Shown one piece after another: positions 17,587 through 26,220 of a DNA stretch of 64,000 bases (within the stretch, counting starts at the first letter, position 1; every line of letters starts with the position of its first letter). The notes under the pieces were generated by a model, which worked only from the letters and a program-made list of their open reading frames with translations, did no database searches and was not told the DNA's origin. A program made the position numbers and the translations under genes. Where the stretch lies: positions 46,709 through 110,708 of the forward strand of contig NZ_AUCR01000014.1 in the NCBI RefSeq assembly GCF_000429865.1, given 5' to 3'. This DNA is from Cucumibacter marinus DSM 18995. GTDB taxonomy: Bacteria; Pseudomonadota; Alphaproteobacteria; Rhizobiales; Devosiaceae.

Positions 17587-19256
17587 GTCTGACCTCCAGC
17601 CGCCCCGGCCGGCGGACCGGCAAAGACCTGCGCAAACGGCCCGATGGCCAGCATATCGACCTCGATCAGGCAGGGTCCGGTGGTTCCGAGGGCATCGTCC
17701 AGCGCTTCGGGGAAGGCCTCGGCACTGCCGATCCGGCGGTGGGGCAAGTCGATCGACCGGCAAAGCTGCTCGAAATCCGGTGTCTTGAGCGCCGAATAGT
17801 GCCGGCGACCGCCATACTGGGCGTCCTGGATATTCCTGATGACCCCATAGGCCTGATCGTTCATCAACACGAAGACCAGATCGGCCTGTTCCTCGACGGC
17901 CGTGATCATCTCTGCCTGGCCCAGCATGGTGCCGCCATCGCCCAGCAGCACCACCGTCTTGGCGCCACTTCCGGCGAGTGCCGCGCCGACGCCCATGGCA
18001 ACGCCCTGCCCAATGCCACCGCCAAGCGCATGGACGCCGTGTCGAGGATCGGCGATCTGCACATAACGATTGCCGAAGGTCGAGTTGCAGATGGTCACGT
18101 CGCGCACCCAGGGGTGCCCGCCTGCTGAGATCCGGGTCTGCAGCGTTTCCGCAATTTCCTGATAGGGGCCGAGTGCGGACCGCAACTCACCTTCGGACTG
18201 CGCGCGGGCGACCGCCACGTCGTAATGGAAGTTCCGGTCCACATCGAGCGCCTCAGGCAGTCGATCGATCAAAAGCGCCAGGGCCTCGCGAGCATCCGCA
18301 TGGACAAACAGATCAACAGGATAGTTGCGGCCCGCCTGGGACGCATCCGCGTCGATCTGGATCAGGGGCGACGGCAGGGTCATGCGATTGTTATGGGTCT
18401 CGTTACCGCGCAATCGCGACCCCACAACCAGCATCAGGTCCGCCTGTCGGTAGATGCGTTGGGCCGCCGGCGTCATGTTGAATGCGCCCAGCGTCGAGGG
18501 ATTGGTTTCCTCCACCACGGCGCGGCCATTGGTGCTGGTTACCGCCGTGAAGCCACGCCGCACGAGTTCGCGCGCTTCGACTGTCGCGCCACGCGCGCCT
18601 CCCCCAAGCCACAGCATCGGCCTGCGGGCATTTCGCACGCGCTGGGCCAAGTCATCGATTGCCGCAGTCGCAACGCCCGGCATGCTTACGCATGCCGGCC
18701 CCAATGCGGGGCGCGTGGTCATGTCCGAACGCTGGACATCGACGGGTATCTCGAAAGTGACCGGCCCCCGAGGCGCCGACAGGGCATCCGAGACCGCCGC
18801 AGCCAGCGCGCCCGGTGTTGCATCGGCGCTCCAGGCCCGAAAGTAGGATTTGGAGATCGCCCGGAGCATATCGGGCTGGCGCGGCACATCGTGGATGGCA
18901 GCCCGGTCGCGATCCGCGAATTCGAGGTCGACCTGGGTCGTGATATGCAGGAGCGGCGTTCCCGCCGTCAGCGCCTCCACCTGGGCGCCCGCCGCGTTGC
19001 CGGCGGCCGTTCCGGTTGAGGTGAGAACCACGCCGATTTCGCCGGAAACCCGCGCATAGGCGTCCGCCATGTTCATGGCGCCCGCCTCGCCCCGCGCAGG
19101 CACGAACCTGATCCGGTCTTCGGCGGCCAGAACATCGAGGATCGGCATATTGTGTATGGAGATGACGCCAAAAACCGTCGTCACACCGATATCTGCCATA
19201 TAGCTGACGATGTAGTGGGCAACCGATTGCGTCACGTCCGGATTGGCGGTCGGCAT
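17583..19256 (-). CDS. Thiamine-diphosphate-dependent enzyme (acetolactate synthase/benzoylformate decarboxylase superfamily)
   Basis: 557 residues with the three-domain POX/AHAS layout. The N-terminal PYR domain has the cofactor-activating Glu in PARGEAGAMNMADAYARVSG (~residue 57). A central domain (~190-330) includes PMLWLGGGARGATVEA. The C-terminal PP domain carries the ThDP/Mg motif GDGGTMLGQAEMITAVEEQ ending in LMND (~440-470). Such enzymes decarboxylate or ligate 2-oxo acids. No FAD-binding feature was recognised, so decarboxylase or lyase chemistry is as likely as synthase. Neighbours (aldehyde dehydrogenase, SDR, dioxygenase-like proteins) favour decarboxylation of a 2-oxo acid to an aldehyde. 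Confidence 0.88.
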   Translation of the reverse strand: MPTANPDVTQSVAHYIVSYMADIGVTTVFGVISIHNMPILDVLAAEDRIRFVPARGEAGAMNMADAYARVSGEIGVVLTSTGTAAGNAAGAQVEALTAGTPLLHITTQVDLEFADRDRAAIHDVPRQPDMLRAISKSYFRAWSADATPGALAAAVSDALSAPRGPVTFEIPVDVQRSDMTTRPALGPACVSMPGVATAAIDDLAQRVRNARRPMLWLGGGARGATVEARELVRRGFTAVTSTNGRAVVEETNPSTLGAFNMTPAAQRIYRQADLMLVVGSRLRGNETHNNRMTLPSPLIQIDADASQAGRNYPVDLFVHADAREALALLIDRLPEALDVDRNFHYDVAVARAQSEGELRSALGPYQEIAETLQTRISAGGHPWVRDVTICNSTFGNRYVQIADPRHGVHALGGGIGQGVAMGVGAALAGSGAKTVVLLGDGGTMLGQAEMITAVEEQADLVFVLMNDQAYGVIRNIQDAQYGGRRHYSALKTPDFEQLCRSIDLPHRRIGSAEAFPEALDDALGTTGPCLIEVDMLAIGPFAQVFAGPPAGAAGGQT

Positions 19257-19267
19257 AGACTGACTTT

Positions 19268-20056
19268 CTAAATGTGACGGGAGAGTCCACCGGACACATC
19301 GAGATGTGCGCCGGTGATGTAGCTGGAGGCGTCAGAGGCCAGAAACGCGACGGCGCTTGCCGCCTCCTCGGGCCGCCCCAGCCGTTCGAGCGGAATGGCT
19401 TTTCTGGCCGCGAGTTCGGCGAAAAACGCTTCGCGGGACTGGGATTTGTCGGTGCGCTGTTCGAACCGTCGTTCCCATTGCCCGCTGTGAACCAGACCCA
19501 CCAGGATCGCGTTAACGCGAACCTCCGGGGCGAATTCCACGCTCAGGGACTTGACCAGGCTTTGCACGGCAGCCCGCGCGGCGGAGGTGCACACCATATG
19601 GGGTTCGGGCTGATAGGCGAGCAGCGAGTTGACCACCACAATGGCGCCACCCGACCTGCGCAGCATGGCCTCGCACGAGCGTATAGGGTTGATCTGACTG
19701 AAGATTTTGAGTTCGATCTCGTCGCGCCAGTCCTGATCGCTGGTATCCGCGAAAGTGGATAACCGTCCCTGCCCCGCATTGTTGACGAGGGCATCGCAGC
19801 GTCTGAACCGGTCGTCGACTGCCCGGGCAAATGCCGAAAAGGCATCGGCGTCGAGCACATCGGCGACCTGACCCAACACGCGTGACTCGCCGAAGCGGGC
19901 CGCCATGTCCTTGCACACTTTGGTGACCCGATCACCGTTGCGGGCGCAGAAGGCGACGGAGGCGCCACCGGAAAGCAGGCGCTCGAGGGTTGCGAGCCCA
20001 ATGCCCGAGGTGCCGCCGGTGACGACAACCACCTTGCCCTCAAAATCCGGGGTCAT
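19268..20056 (-). CDS. SDR-family protein with altered catalytic residues
   Basis: 262 residues, short-chain dehydrogenase/reductase fold. The cofactor motif GGTSGIGLATLERLL and NNAGQG are standard, as is the C-terminal SDASSYITGAHLDVSGG. In the catalytic segment the Ser is present (VVVNSLLAYQ), but where Tyr-x-x-x-Lys is expected the sequence reads MVCTSAARAAVQ: no Tyr and an Arg in place of Lys. It may use other residues or have a binding rather than redox role. It overlaps the VOC gene upstream by four bases and lies 11 bases before the ThDP gene. Confidence 0.83.
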   Translation of the reverse strand: MTPDFEGKVVVVTGGTSGIGLATLERLLSGGASVAFCARNGDRVTKVCKDMAARFGESRVLGQVADVLDADAFSAFARAVDDRFRRCDALVNNAGQGRLSTFADTSDQDWRDEIELKIFSQINPIRSCEAMLRRSGGAIVVVNSLLAYQPEPHMVCTSAARAAVQSLVKSLSVEFAPEVRVNAILVGLVHSGQWERRFEQRTDKSQSREAFFAELAARKAIPLERLGRPEEAASAVAFLASDASSYITGAHLDVSGGLSRHI

Positions 20057-20976
20057 GAATTTGCCCTCAGATGCCTGAAGCCGGGATCCGGACGCCCCTG
20101 CATGACCGCCCGCATGGCCGGGGTCGGCGGTCCGGCGGTCATCCAGCGGTCCATGTTCTCGGGATTGTCACGCGACCAGATCTGGGCGATGTGGGCCTGT
20201 TCGTCGATCTGCTGAAGTTCGGAGGTGAACTCGATGACGAAGCCCGATGGCGAGACAAAATAGGCGAACGGATTGTCGCCCGGGCCATGCCGGCCGGGTC
20301 CCCAGCTCGGCACCTGGCCCATCTGCTTCATGCGGCCGATCGAGCGCATGAACCCGTCAATGTTCGGCAGTTCGAATGCCACGTGATTGACGCTGGGATA
20401 ATTGCCGCGCACCAGCGCGATTGAATGGTGGTCCGTGCTGCAGCGCAGGAACACCATCTGATCCGCCGAATAGTCGCTTACCCTGAAGCCGAGCACGTCG
20501 ATATAGAATTTCTCGGTGCCCCCCATATCCGGGGTATTGAGGACAACATGCGAAATCTTGCGCGGGCGGACGGGATCGTCGATCGGGTCAATGATTCCGA
20601 TCTCGCAGGTGAAGCGCAGCCTGCGGTCGTCAGGATCGAGCATTTCGAACCCGTAGCCGCCGAAACCGTCGCCGATCTCCGCCGGCTCGCCGAGCACATA
20701 TCCGCCCCGGTCGCCGATCTGACGATGCAGGGCCTCGACGGACTGGCGGTCAGGCATCGCGAAATGGATATATTCGATGCCATAGGTGGGATCGTTCTTG
20801 AGGCCATAGATGAATGGCTCATTGCCGGTGCCGCGCAAGAAGATCGTGTCCTTGTCGTCCCGGGCGAGCTTGAGGCCCCAGTTTTCCTCGTAGAATGCCA
20901 GCGTCTCGTTGATGGCCGGCCCACGCATGACAATGCCGCGCAGGGCGCCGACGCGAATGGTTTCAGCGCTCACCAT
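20053..20976 (-). CDS. VOC-family protein, extradiol dioxygenase-like
   Basis: 307 residues with two VOC (glyoxalase/extradiol) domains: N-terminal from ~5-130 (RGIVMRGPAINETLAFYEEN) and C-terminal from ~145-285. The C-terminal domain offers a plausible facial triad: His in KISHVVLNTPD, His in SVNHVAFELP and Glu in FVIEFTSEL, as in ring-cleaving dioxygenases. The start is set by GAAGGAGG upstream and overlaps the IclR gene by 14 bases. Aromatic ring cleavage or another Fe(II)/Mn(II) oxygenase reaction is the best guess; the N-terminal domain lacks an obvious triad, as in two-domain extradiol enzymes. Confidence 0.85.
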   Translation of the reverse strand: MVSAETIRVGALRGIVMRGPAINETLAFYEENWGLKLARDDKDTIFLRGTGNEPFIYGLKNDPTYGIEYIHFAMPDRQSVEALHRQIGDRGGYVLGEPAEIGDGFGGYGFEMLDPDDRRLRFTCEIGIIDPIDDPVRPRKISHVVLNTPDMGGTEKFYIDVLGFRVSDYSADQMVFLRCSTDHHSIALVRGNYPSVNHVAFELPNIDGFMRSIGRMKQMGQVPSWGPGRHGPGDNPFAYFVSPSGFVIEFTSELQQIDEQAHIAQIWSRDNPENMDRWMTAGPPTPAMRAVMQGRPDPGFRHLRANS

Positions 20977-21799
20977 GTCCTCCTTCAACCTGTCCTTTGC
21001 CGGCGGCGCCCGTGAAACCGAGCGCGCCGGAAATCCTTGCGGCGGCCTTCTCAACGGCACTGGCAATGCGATCGCGCTTGCCGCCGGTTGCCGAAAACTG
21101 CCCTTCGGGCCCCGCAACATTGATCGCGGCCACAGCCCGGCCGGTATGGTCGCGCACGACCTGTGCGCAGGACCCCAGCCCTTTCTCGAAAGCGGAGAGA
21201 GACCAGGCCTGTCCTAGCGAGCGGTCCCGGTGGGCCTGTTCAAGCACCCCTTCGATCGACATGGGGGTCTGGTCGCTGACCTTGACGAACTCCACGTCGC
21301 GCAGGGCATCGCGTATTTCCGCGTCGTCCATGCTGGCAAGCAGGGCCCGGCCGATCGTCACCGCATGGCTGGGCATTCGGCTGCCGACCTGCACATTGGA
21401 AACCAGGTGCACATCAGGGGTGGCGCGCAGCAGATAGATGATCTCGCTGCCGGCCATCACGCCGAGATGGGCGGAAAGGCCCATTTCGTCGGCCAGGCTT
21501 TGCAGCACCGGGCGCGCCAGCTCGATGACGTCCCGCGAATAAAGCGCTTCCGCCGCGAGCGAGATCAGCCCCACACCCAGCCGGTAGCCGCCCCCATCGG
21601 GGATCGGCTCGATCAGATGCTCAATGGCCAATGTGTTGAGCAGCCGCAGCAGGGTTGTCCTGTTCAGGCCCGTCTGTCTGGCCGCCGTCGAGAGGTTCTG
21701 GCACCGGTTGCCGTCGCCGATATAGCGCAACAGCTTCGCCGCCCGATGGACCGGTGGCACGATCAGATCCTGCGAGGCCTTGTTGTTGTCTTCAGTCAT
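20963..21799 (-). CDS. IclR-family transcriptional regulator
   Basis: 278 residues. The N-terminal winged helix reads HRAAKLLRYI...QNLSTAARQTGLNRTTLLRLLNTL (~residues 18-65). The C-terminal effector domain (~95-255) includes LAEEMGL-type wording (LADEMGLSAHLGVMAGSE) and ALLASMDDAEIRDAL. It is embedded as the third gene of the operon, with overlaps on both sides, so it is co-expressed with the enzymes it probably regulates. A repeat pair at 23244-23276 upstream of the first gene is the likely operator. An extra 27 upstream codons were not used because a GGAG site precedes the chosen ATG. Confidence 0.9.
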   Translation of the reverse strand: MTEDNNKASQDLIVPPVHRAAKLLRYIGDGNRCQNLSTAARQTGLNRTTLLRLLNTLAIEHLIEPIPDGGGYRLGVGLISLAAEALYSRDVIELARPVLQSLADEMGLSAHLGVMAGSEIIYLLRATPDVHLVSNVQVGSRMPSHAVTIGRALLASMDDAEIRDALRDVEFVKVSDQTPMSIEGVLEQAHRDRSLGQAWSLSAFEKGLGSCAQVVRDHTGRAVAAINVAGPEGQFSATGGKRDRIASAVEKAAARISGALGFTGAAGKGQVEGGHGER

Positions 21800-22604
21800 G
21801 CCGGTCTCCGCCGAATGTGTCGATGAGGATGCGGGCGCAGCGCTCCGGCTGCTGCTGATAGATCGCATGCCCGCAGTCATCGATCATGATGAAATCGCGC
21901 CGGATGGCCTCGGGCAGGAGGGAATGGGCCGCCATGTTCGTCTTTGGCGGCGTGATCATGTCGTTCTCGCCGACAATGATCGAAGTGGGCACCTCAAGAC
22001 CGGCCAATCTGTCAATGAGCGCGCCGGAAGACAGCATCCCTGTCGCCTGGCGATATCCGGCAGGATCGATGGTTCCCATGACGTCCCGGACCTGGTCCAC
22101 AATGCAGGAATTGCAGGCGGGGTCGTGAACCAGGCCCGGCGCACGTTGCCGTGCGAACTCGCGTACACCGAGATTGTCCAACTGTTCGAGCCGCTCACGG
22201 GCGCCTGCGGACAGTGCACCGCCCGGCGCCGTGTCATGTCCGATGGCACAGGACATCAGGACCAGGTGGTCGACCCATTCGGGGTATAGGCTGGCGAAGG
22301 TGCCGCCAACCAGCGCCCCCAATGAATGCCCGACGAGATGGAGCGCGCCGTCACCGGTCGCCCTGATCAAGTCATGCAATCGATCCGCATAGTCCTCGGC
22401 CAAGGGCCAGGGCTGATCAAACGGCACCGAGCCGCCATATCCCGGCATGTTCCAAGCCAGCAGCCTCCAATGTGCGGGAAGCCGCTCGAACAAGGGCGCA
22501 AATGAATTTGCTGACGATCCGATGCCATGCAGGAACATCACCGCAGGGCCGGAGCCCGGCCGCTCGACCACCTTCATTCCATCGATGACATGCTCATTCA
22601 CCAT
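21792..22604 (-). CDS. Alpha/beta hydrolase
   Basis: 270-residue cytosolic hydrolase. Oxyanion region FLHGIGSSANSF (~24), NMPGYGGS, nucleophile elbow VGHSLGALVGG (Ser ~93), acid at VGENDMITPP (~215) and His at DDCGHAIYQQQPE (~245). These are features of meta-cleavage-product hydrolases and enol-lactonases, which fit beside a VOC dioxygenase-like enzyme. It is the second gene of the operon, 45 bases after the cupin gene, and overlaps the IclR gene by eight bases. Confidence 0.88.
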   Translation of the reverse strand: MVNEHVIDGMKVVERPGSGPAVMFLHGIGSSANSFAPLFERLPAHWRLLAWNMPGYGGSVPFDQPWPLAEDYADRLHDLIRATGDGALHLVGHSLGALVGGTFASLYPEWVDHLVLMSCAIGHDTAPGGALSAGARERLEQLDNLGVREFARQRAPGLVHDPACNSCIVDQVRDVMGTIDPAGYRQATGMLSSGALIDRLAGLEVPTSIIVGENDMITPPKTNMAAHSLLPEAIRRDFIMIDDCGHAIYQQQPERCARILIDTFGGDRHD

Positions 22605-22649
22605 CGCGACCTCTCGGAATCCGCGGCGCTGAGCGCGCCGCGAACCGTG

Positions 22650-23201
22650 CTACTTCTTGTTCCGGGGAATCTTGGAAACCGGATGCTCGGGGGGATAGCT
22701 CGGTGTGACGGGCTTCGGATTGCCGATCATCACGCACATCAGGGCTTCTTCGATCCCCTCATTGATGAGGCCGCGATAGACGCCCGGCGGCACCGAGATC
22801 AGATCGCGCTCGGTGAGGACCGTTTCGATGGTTTCACCGAGATGCTCGATGAACAGGCGGATCTTGTGGCCCTTGAGAATGAAGAACACTTCTTCCGCGT
22901 CGGTGTGGATATGCAGCGGCCCCTCGCAGCCCGCCGGCAGCACCATTGTCGAGAAGGTGAAATTCTCGGCTGGCACGACATTTCCATCGTCGCTGACGCC
23001 CGTGGCCCCGGTGCCGAGATAGCGCATCTGCGCGCGGCGGTATTTCGGGTCGAAGTCGGCCTGAAACTTGAGTGCATCCCAATCCAGCGTGCGCGTTTCA
23101 TATCGTGCGACGCGAGACTCGATCCATTCGCCGAGCGTCTTCCCATCGGGAATCTCGACATCCGGGGGATTGATCATCGGGATCTTTGCCAGTTCTGCCA
23201 T
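22650..23201 (-). CDS. Cupin-domain protein, first gene of the catabolic operon
   Basis: 183 residues with one cupin barrel (~60-160). The first motif is GPLHIHTDAEEVFFILKG, giving the His-x-His and Glu metal ligands. In the second motif the usual His is not present: VPPGVYRGLINEG has Arg at about that place. It may therefore bind metal with fewer ligands or act as an isomerase/binding protein. The start MAELAKIP follows AAAAGGAGTT; the upstream 23 codons run through the operator region. It is the promoter-proximal gene of the operon that ends at 14110. Confidence 0.8.
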   Translation of the reverse strand: MAELAKIPMINPPDVEIPDGKTLGEWIESRVARYETRTLDWDALKFQADFDPKYRRAQMRYLGTGATGVSDDGNVVPAENFTFSTMVLPAGCEGPLHIHTDAEEVFFILKGHKIRLFIEHLGETIETVLTERDLISVPPGVYRGLINEGIEEALMCVMIGNPKPVTPSYPPEHPVSKIPRNKK

Positions 23202-23243
23202 CTCGAAGGAACTCCTTTTGGGTCGGCGACTATCTCGCAGTTG

Positions 23244-23276
23244 TTGTTCAAATATGAACATATTGTTCAATTATGA
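23244..23276. promoter_or_regulatory. Candidate IclR operator, two repeats
   Basis: TTGTTCAAATATGA (23244-23257) and TTGTTCAATTATGA (23263-23276) form a direct repeat with one mismatch, starts 19 bases apart. The first lies within the palindrome GTTCA-AATA-TGAAC (23246-23259). IclR-family activators such as PcaR/PcaU/PobR use GTTC...GAAC-type elements, so this fits the IclR gene inside the operon, about 45-75 bases upstream of its first start codon. Confidence 0.6.
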
Positions 23277-23359
23277 TTGCATTGAATAGGCAGTGCCGTC
23301 AAGAAAACTCTGTCGAATTCGTCCGGATGAAGCCGCGAAATCACAGCGGCTTGCTGTGG

Positions 23360-24433
23360 TTAGTCGCCGGGAAACACCAGCCAGCCATTCTCATCGGTGG
23401 CGATGTGGACTCGGGTCCCGACCTCGAGGGCGGCACCGTGGTGATAGATGGTCTGCACAGCGCCATCGACATCCACCTTGTTGCGGCGCATCTGGCCCTC
23501 AAGATGTGATTCAATGATGGTCCCGGCCATTCCCTCATCGGCAAAGTGCTGGCGGGCGGGCCTTGCGCCTACGGTAACCTGCTGCTCCAGGCTCATCCAC
23601 TCCTGCGCGGGAAGCTGCAGCGTCCGGTCGGCAATCTCAATGCTGGCTAGCCCCTCTTCCAGGGCCAGTATGCGACCCGAGAAGGTGTTCATCTCGTCGA
23701 AAAGCCGCGCGATGAACAGGGATCTCGGCTGGTTCATGACCGTTGCCGGCTCGGCCTGCTGAAGGATCTTGCCGTTCGACATGACCCCGACCTGATCGGC
23801 AAGCCCCAGCGCGTCGTCCCGGTCATGGGTCACGATGACCGAGCTGATACCCAGGTCCTTGCACAGCTTGCGAAGCTCGCCACGCACATCGGAGCGAAGC
23901 TGGGGATCGAGATTGGACAGCGGCTCGTCCATGAGCAGGATACGCGGCCTCTGGGCAATCGCGCGGGCCAGAGCCACGCGTTGCTGCTGGCCGCCGGAGA
24001 GCTGGGTGACCCGCCGGTCCGCCAGATGCATGATCTGCATCATCTCGAGGACCTGGCGGCTGCGTTCCAGCGCCTCGGCGCGTTTCAACCGGGTGCGGCC
24101 ATGCGCCAGGGTGAAGCGTACATTCTCCATCACGGTCATGGTCGGCCACAGGGCGTATGACTGGAACACCATGCCAATGGGACGCTGCTCGGGAGGTACC
24201 CAGACCTTTTTGGCGGGTGAATAGACAGCGTCTCCGCTGATCAACAGTTCACCGCCGCTTGGTTCCTCGAGACCGGCAATCAGACGCAAGGTCGTGGTTT
24301 TCCCGCAGCCCGATCGTCCGAGCAGGACATAGGCCTCACCTTCCTCAATCGTCAGATCGAGACCTTGGAGAACCGACAGGCCGTTATTGCCGCCAAATCG
24401 CTTCTCGATATTGCGCAGGGCTATGGCTGTCAT
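23360..24433 (-). CDS. ABC transporter ATP-binding protein, FbpC/AfuC/PotA type
   Basis: 357 residues. Walker A GRSGCGKTTTLRLIAGLEE (~38), Q-loop MVFQSYALWPTMTVMENV, signature LSGGQQQRVALARAI (~140), Walker B ILLMDEPLSNLDPQ, H-loop VIVTHDRDDALGLADQ. A C-terminal TOBE domain follows (~280-357). The start overlaps the permease stop by four bases (ATGA); the 78 upstream codons are a shadow of the permease gene. With the permease at 24430 and the binding protein at 26221 it forms a three-part importer. Confidence 0.93.
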   Translation of the reverse strand: MTAIALRNIEKRFGGNNGLSVLQGLDLTIEEGEAYVLLGRSGCGKTTTLRLIAGLEEPSGGELLISGDAVYSPAKKVWVPPEQRPIGMVFQSYALWPTMTVMENVRFTLAHGRTRLKRAEALERSRQVLEMMQIMHLADRRVTQLSGGQQQRVALARAIAQRPRILLMDEPLSNLDPQLRSDVRGELRKLCKDLGISSVIVTHDRDDALGLADQVGVMSNGKILQQAEPATVMNQPRSLFIARLFDEMNTFSGRILALEEGLASIEIADRTLQLPAQEWMSLEQQVTVGARPARQHFADEGMAGTIIESHLEGQMRRNKVDVDGAVQTIYHHGAALEVGTRVHIATDENGWLVFPGD

Positions 24434-26169
24434 GCGAAACTGTTGTCCTTGTTCCTTGAAGAGGCAGGGCGCCGGGTGAGCCGGAGAAACCCGGCAAGGA
24501 AGACGGCGACAATCGCAAACAGCGCCAGTGACAGGGCGGCGGACTGACGTGTCTGGCCGGAGCTGTTGTAGAGGAAGATCCGCGATGCCAGCGTCTGCAG
24601 ATCGTAGTTGCTCATGATGAGCGTGATGGGCAGTTCCCGCAGCGTCAGAAGCGCCACCCAGAACCACGCAAAGATCAGGCCCGTCCGGATCGAGGGGATA
24701 ATGATGCCGAACAGCGTCCGCCCTGACGTGACGCCTGCGGTCCGGGCGTATTCCGCCATTTCGGGGTTCAACTGCCGAAAGGCGTTTTCGGTAATACGGT
24801 GAGCCGTGGCGACGTATCGGACGCCGATAGCCATGATCAGGAGCCAGACGGTTCCGTAGACCGGAAGGTGCCGATGTATGGCCAGGCCCGCAAGGTTGAA
24901 CACCACGGCCACCACAATCGAGGGGACGGCCAGGCTCACCACGGTGACCAGCTCGGTCATCCAGCCCAGCGCCTTCACCCGACCCGACATCCAGGCCATC
25001 GCGACAGTCAGGACGAGCACTCCGCTGGGCACGACCAGCGCGATGAACAGGGTGGTGCCGCCGACATTTTGCAGCTCCGCCCAGAACTGGGGACCGAATC
25101 CCTCAAGGGACACGTCCTGTAGCGCCTTGAGCGATGGAGGCTGCGGCACGGGCAGGAGCGCGGTCCAGACCAGCATCAGAAACGGCAGGCCGATCCCGGC
25201 AAAGGCGTAGAGCACAAAGCCGGCCTTGGCGAGAAGCTTACCGGCGGGTCCGAGCCTGACCGATGCCGATTTCGCCCTGCCCCCGATTGTTCCGGCGTCG
25301 CTCTGACGCGCAAAGACCAGCATCTGCAAGAGGATCAGCATCAAAAGCACGGCCGCCGTCATGGTGCCGATTGCGGAGGCATGCCCATATTGCGGCACGC
25401 TCATGGAAGACTGCGTGTACTGATAGATCCAGGTGGCAATCACATCGATGCGGGCCGGCATGCCCAGCATGCCCGCATAATCGAAGGTCTCGACCGAAAT
25501 CACGAGGAAGAACAGGCCCGTGCTGATCAGGGCCGGCGCCGACATGGGCAGGAGAATCCGGGTGAGGGTGTTCAGCTTGCCGACCCCGTGCACGCTGGCC
25601 GCTTCCTCGATCGATCCGTCAATCGAGGAGAAGGCCGGCGCCAGAAAGTAGAAGGCAGGCCCGACCATTGTGAGACCCTGCAGAAACACGATCCAGGGCA
25701 TCGAGTAGATGTTGATGATGGACCCTGTTCCGCCCGCCTCACGCCACCAGAGATTGGCGAGGCCGTTGGAGGGATTGAGCAGGAAGATATAGCCAAGGGC
25801 GACCAGGAAGCCGGGAATTGCGATCTGACTGGTCACGGCAACAAGAATTCCGCCCCGCCAGGCGAAGTCGGTTCGCGCGAAGAGCCAGGCCAGCGGGATG
25901 GTGACGACAAACATCACCGCGAGGCTGCCAAAGGCCAGGATCGCCGTATTCCCGATCACCCTGAGGAACTTCCGCGACCCCACGATCGCGGCATAATTCG
26001 AAAAGTCGAACCGCCCGGTTTCATCGGATGTCAGGCTGCTGAGAACGAGCCCGGCGATGGGCAAAAGCAAAAGCACAATCGCGATGCCGGCAAGGATCAG
26101 CACGGCGAGACCGATCGGGTCGCGGCGATGGGCGAAGATTGTCGGGGCTGGTCCGTCCGGACGGGTCAT
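24430..26169 (-). CDS. ABC transporter permease, two-domain FbpB/AfuB type
   Basis: 579 residues with two fused BPD_transp_1 modules. The first (~60-280) has its EAA loop near EEAASVHGVGKLNTLTRILLP. The second (~350-560) has it near EYARTAGVTSGRTLFGIIIP. Twelve or so membrane helices are apparent. This duplicated layout is typical of AfuB/FbpB and of 2-aminoethylphosphonate-type permeases. It follows the binding-protein gene after a hairpin with a T-run. Confidence 0.92.
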   Translation of the reverse strand: MTRPDGPAPTIFAHRRDPIGLAVLILAGIAIVLLLLPIAGLVLSSLTSDETGRFDFSNYAAIVGSRKFLRVIGNTAILAFGSLAVMFVVTIPLAWLFARTDFAWRGGILVAVTSQIAIPGFLVALGYIFLLNPSNGLANLWWREAGGTGSIINIYSMPWIVFLQGLTMVGPAFYFLAPAFSSIDGSIEEAASVHGVGKLNTLTRILLPMSAPALISTGLFFLVISVETFDYAGMLGMPARIDVIATWIYQYTQSSMSVPQYGHASAIGTMTAAVLLMLILLQMLVFARQSDAGTIGGRAKSASVRLGPAGKLLAKAGFVLYAFAGIGLPFLMLVWTALLPVPQPPSLKALQDVSLEGFGPQFWAELQNVGGTTLFIALVVPSGVLVLTVAMAWMSGRVKALGWMTELVTVVSLAVPSIVVAVVFNLAGLAIHRHLPVYGTVWLLIMAIGVRYVATAHRITENAFRQLNPEMAEYARTAGVTSGRTLFGIIIPSIRTGLIFAWFWVALLTLRELPITLIMSNYDLQTLASRIFLYNSSGQTRQSAALSLALFAIVAVFLAGFLRLTRRPASSRNKDNSFA

Positions 26170-26186
26170 AAGGGAATTCCGCGATT

Positions 26187-26212
26187 AAAAGGGGACACGG
26201 AAGCCGTGCCCC
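26187..26212 (-). terminator. Hairpin with T-run between binding-protein and permease genes
   Basis: On the minus strand GGGGCACGG-CTT-CCGTGTCCCC (26191-26212, one bulge) is followed directly by TTTT (26190-26187). This is a good intrinsic-terminator shape nine bases past the binding-protein stop, probably acting as a partial attenuator so that the binding protein is made in excess over the permease. Confidence 0.7.
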
Positions 26213-26220
26213 CAAGCGTG

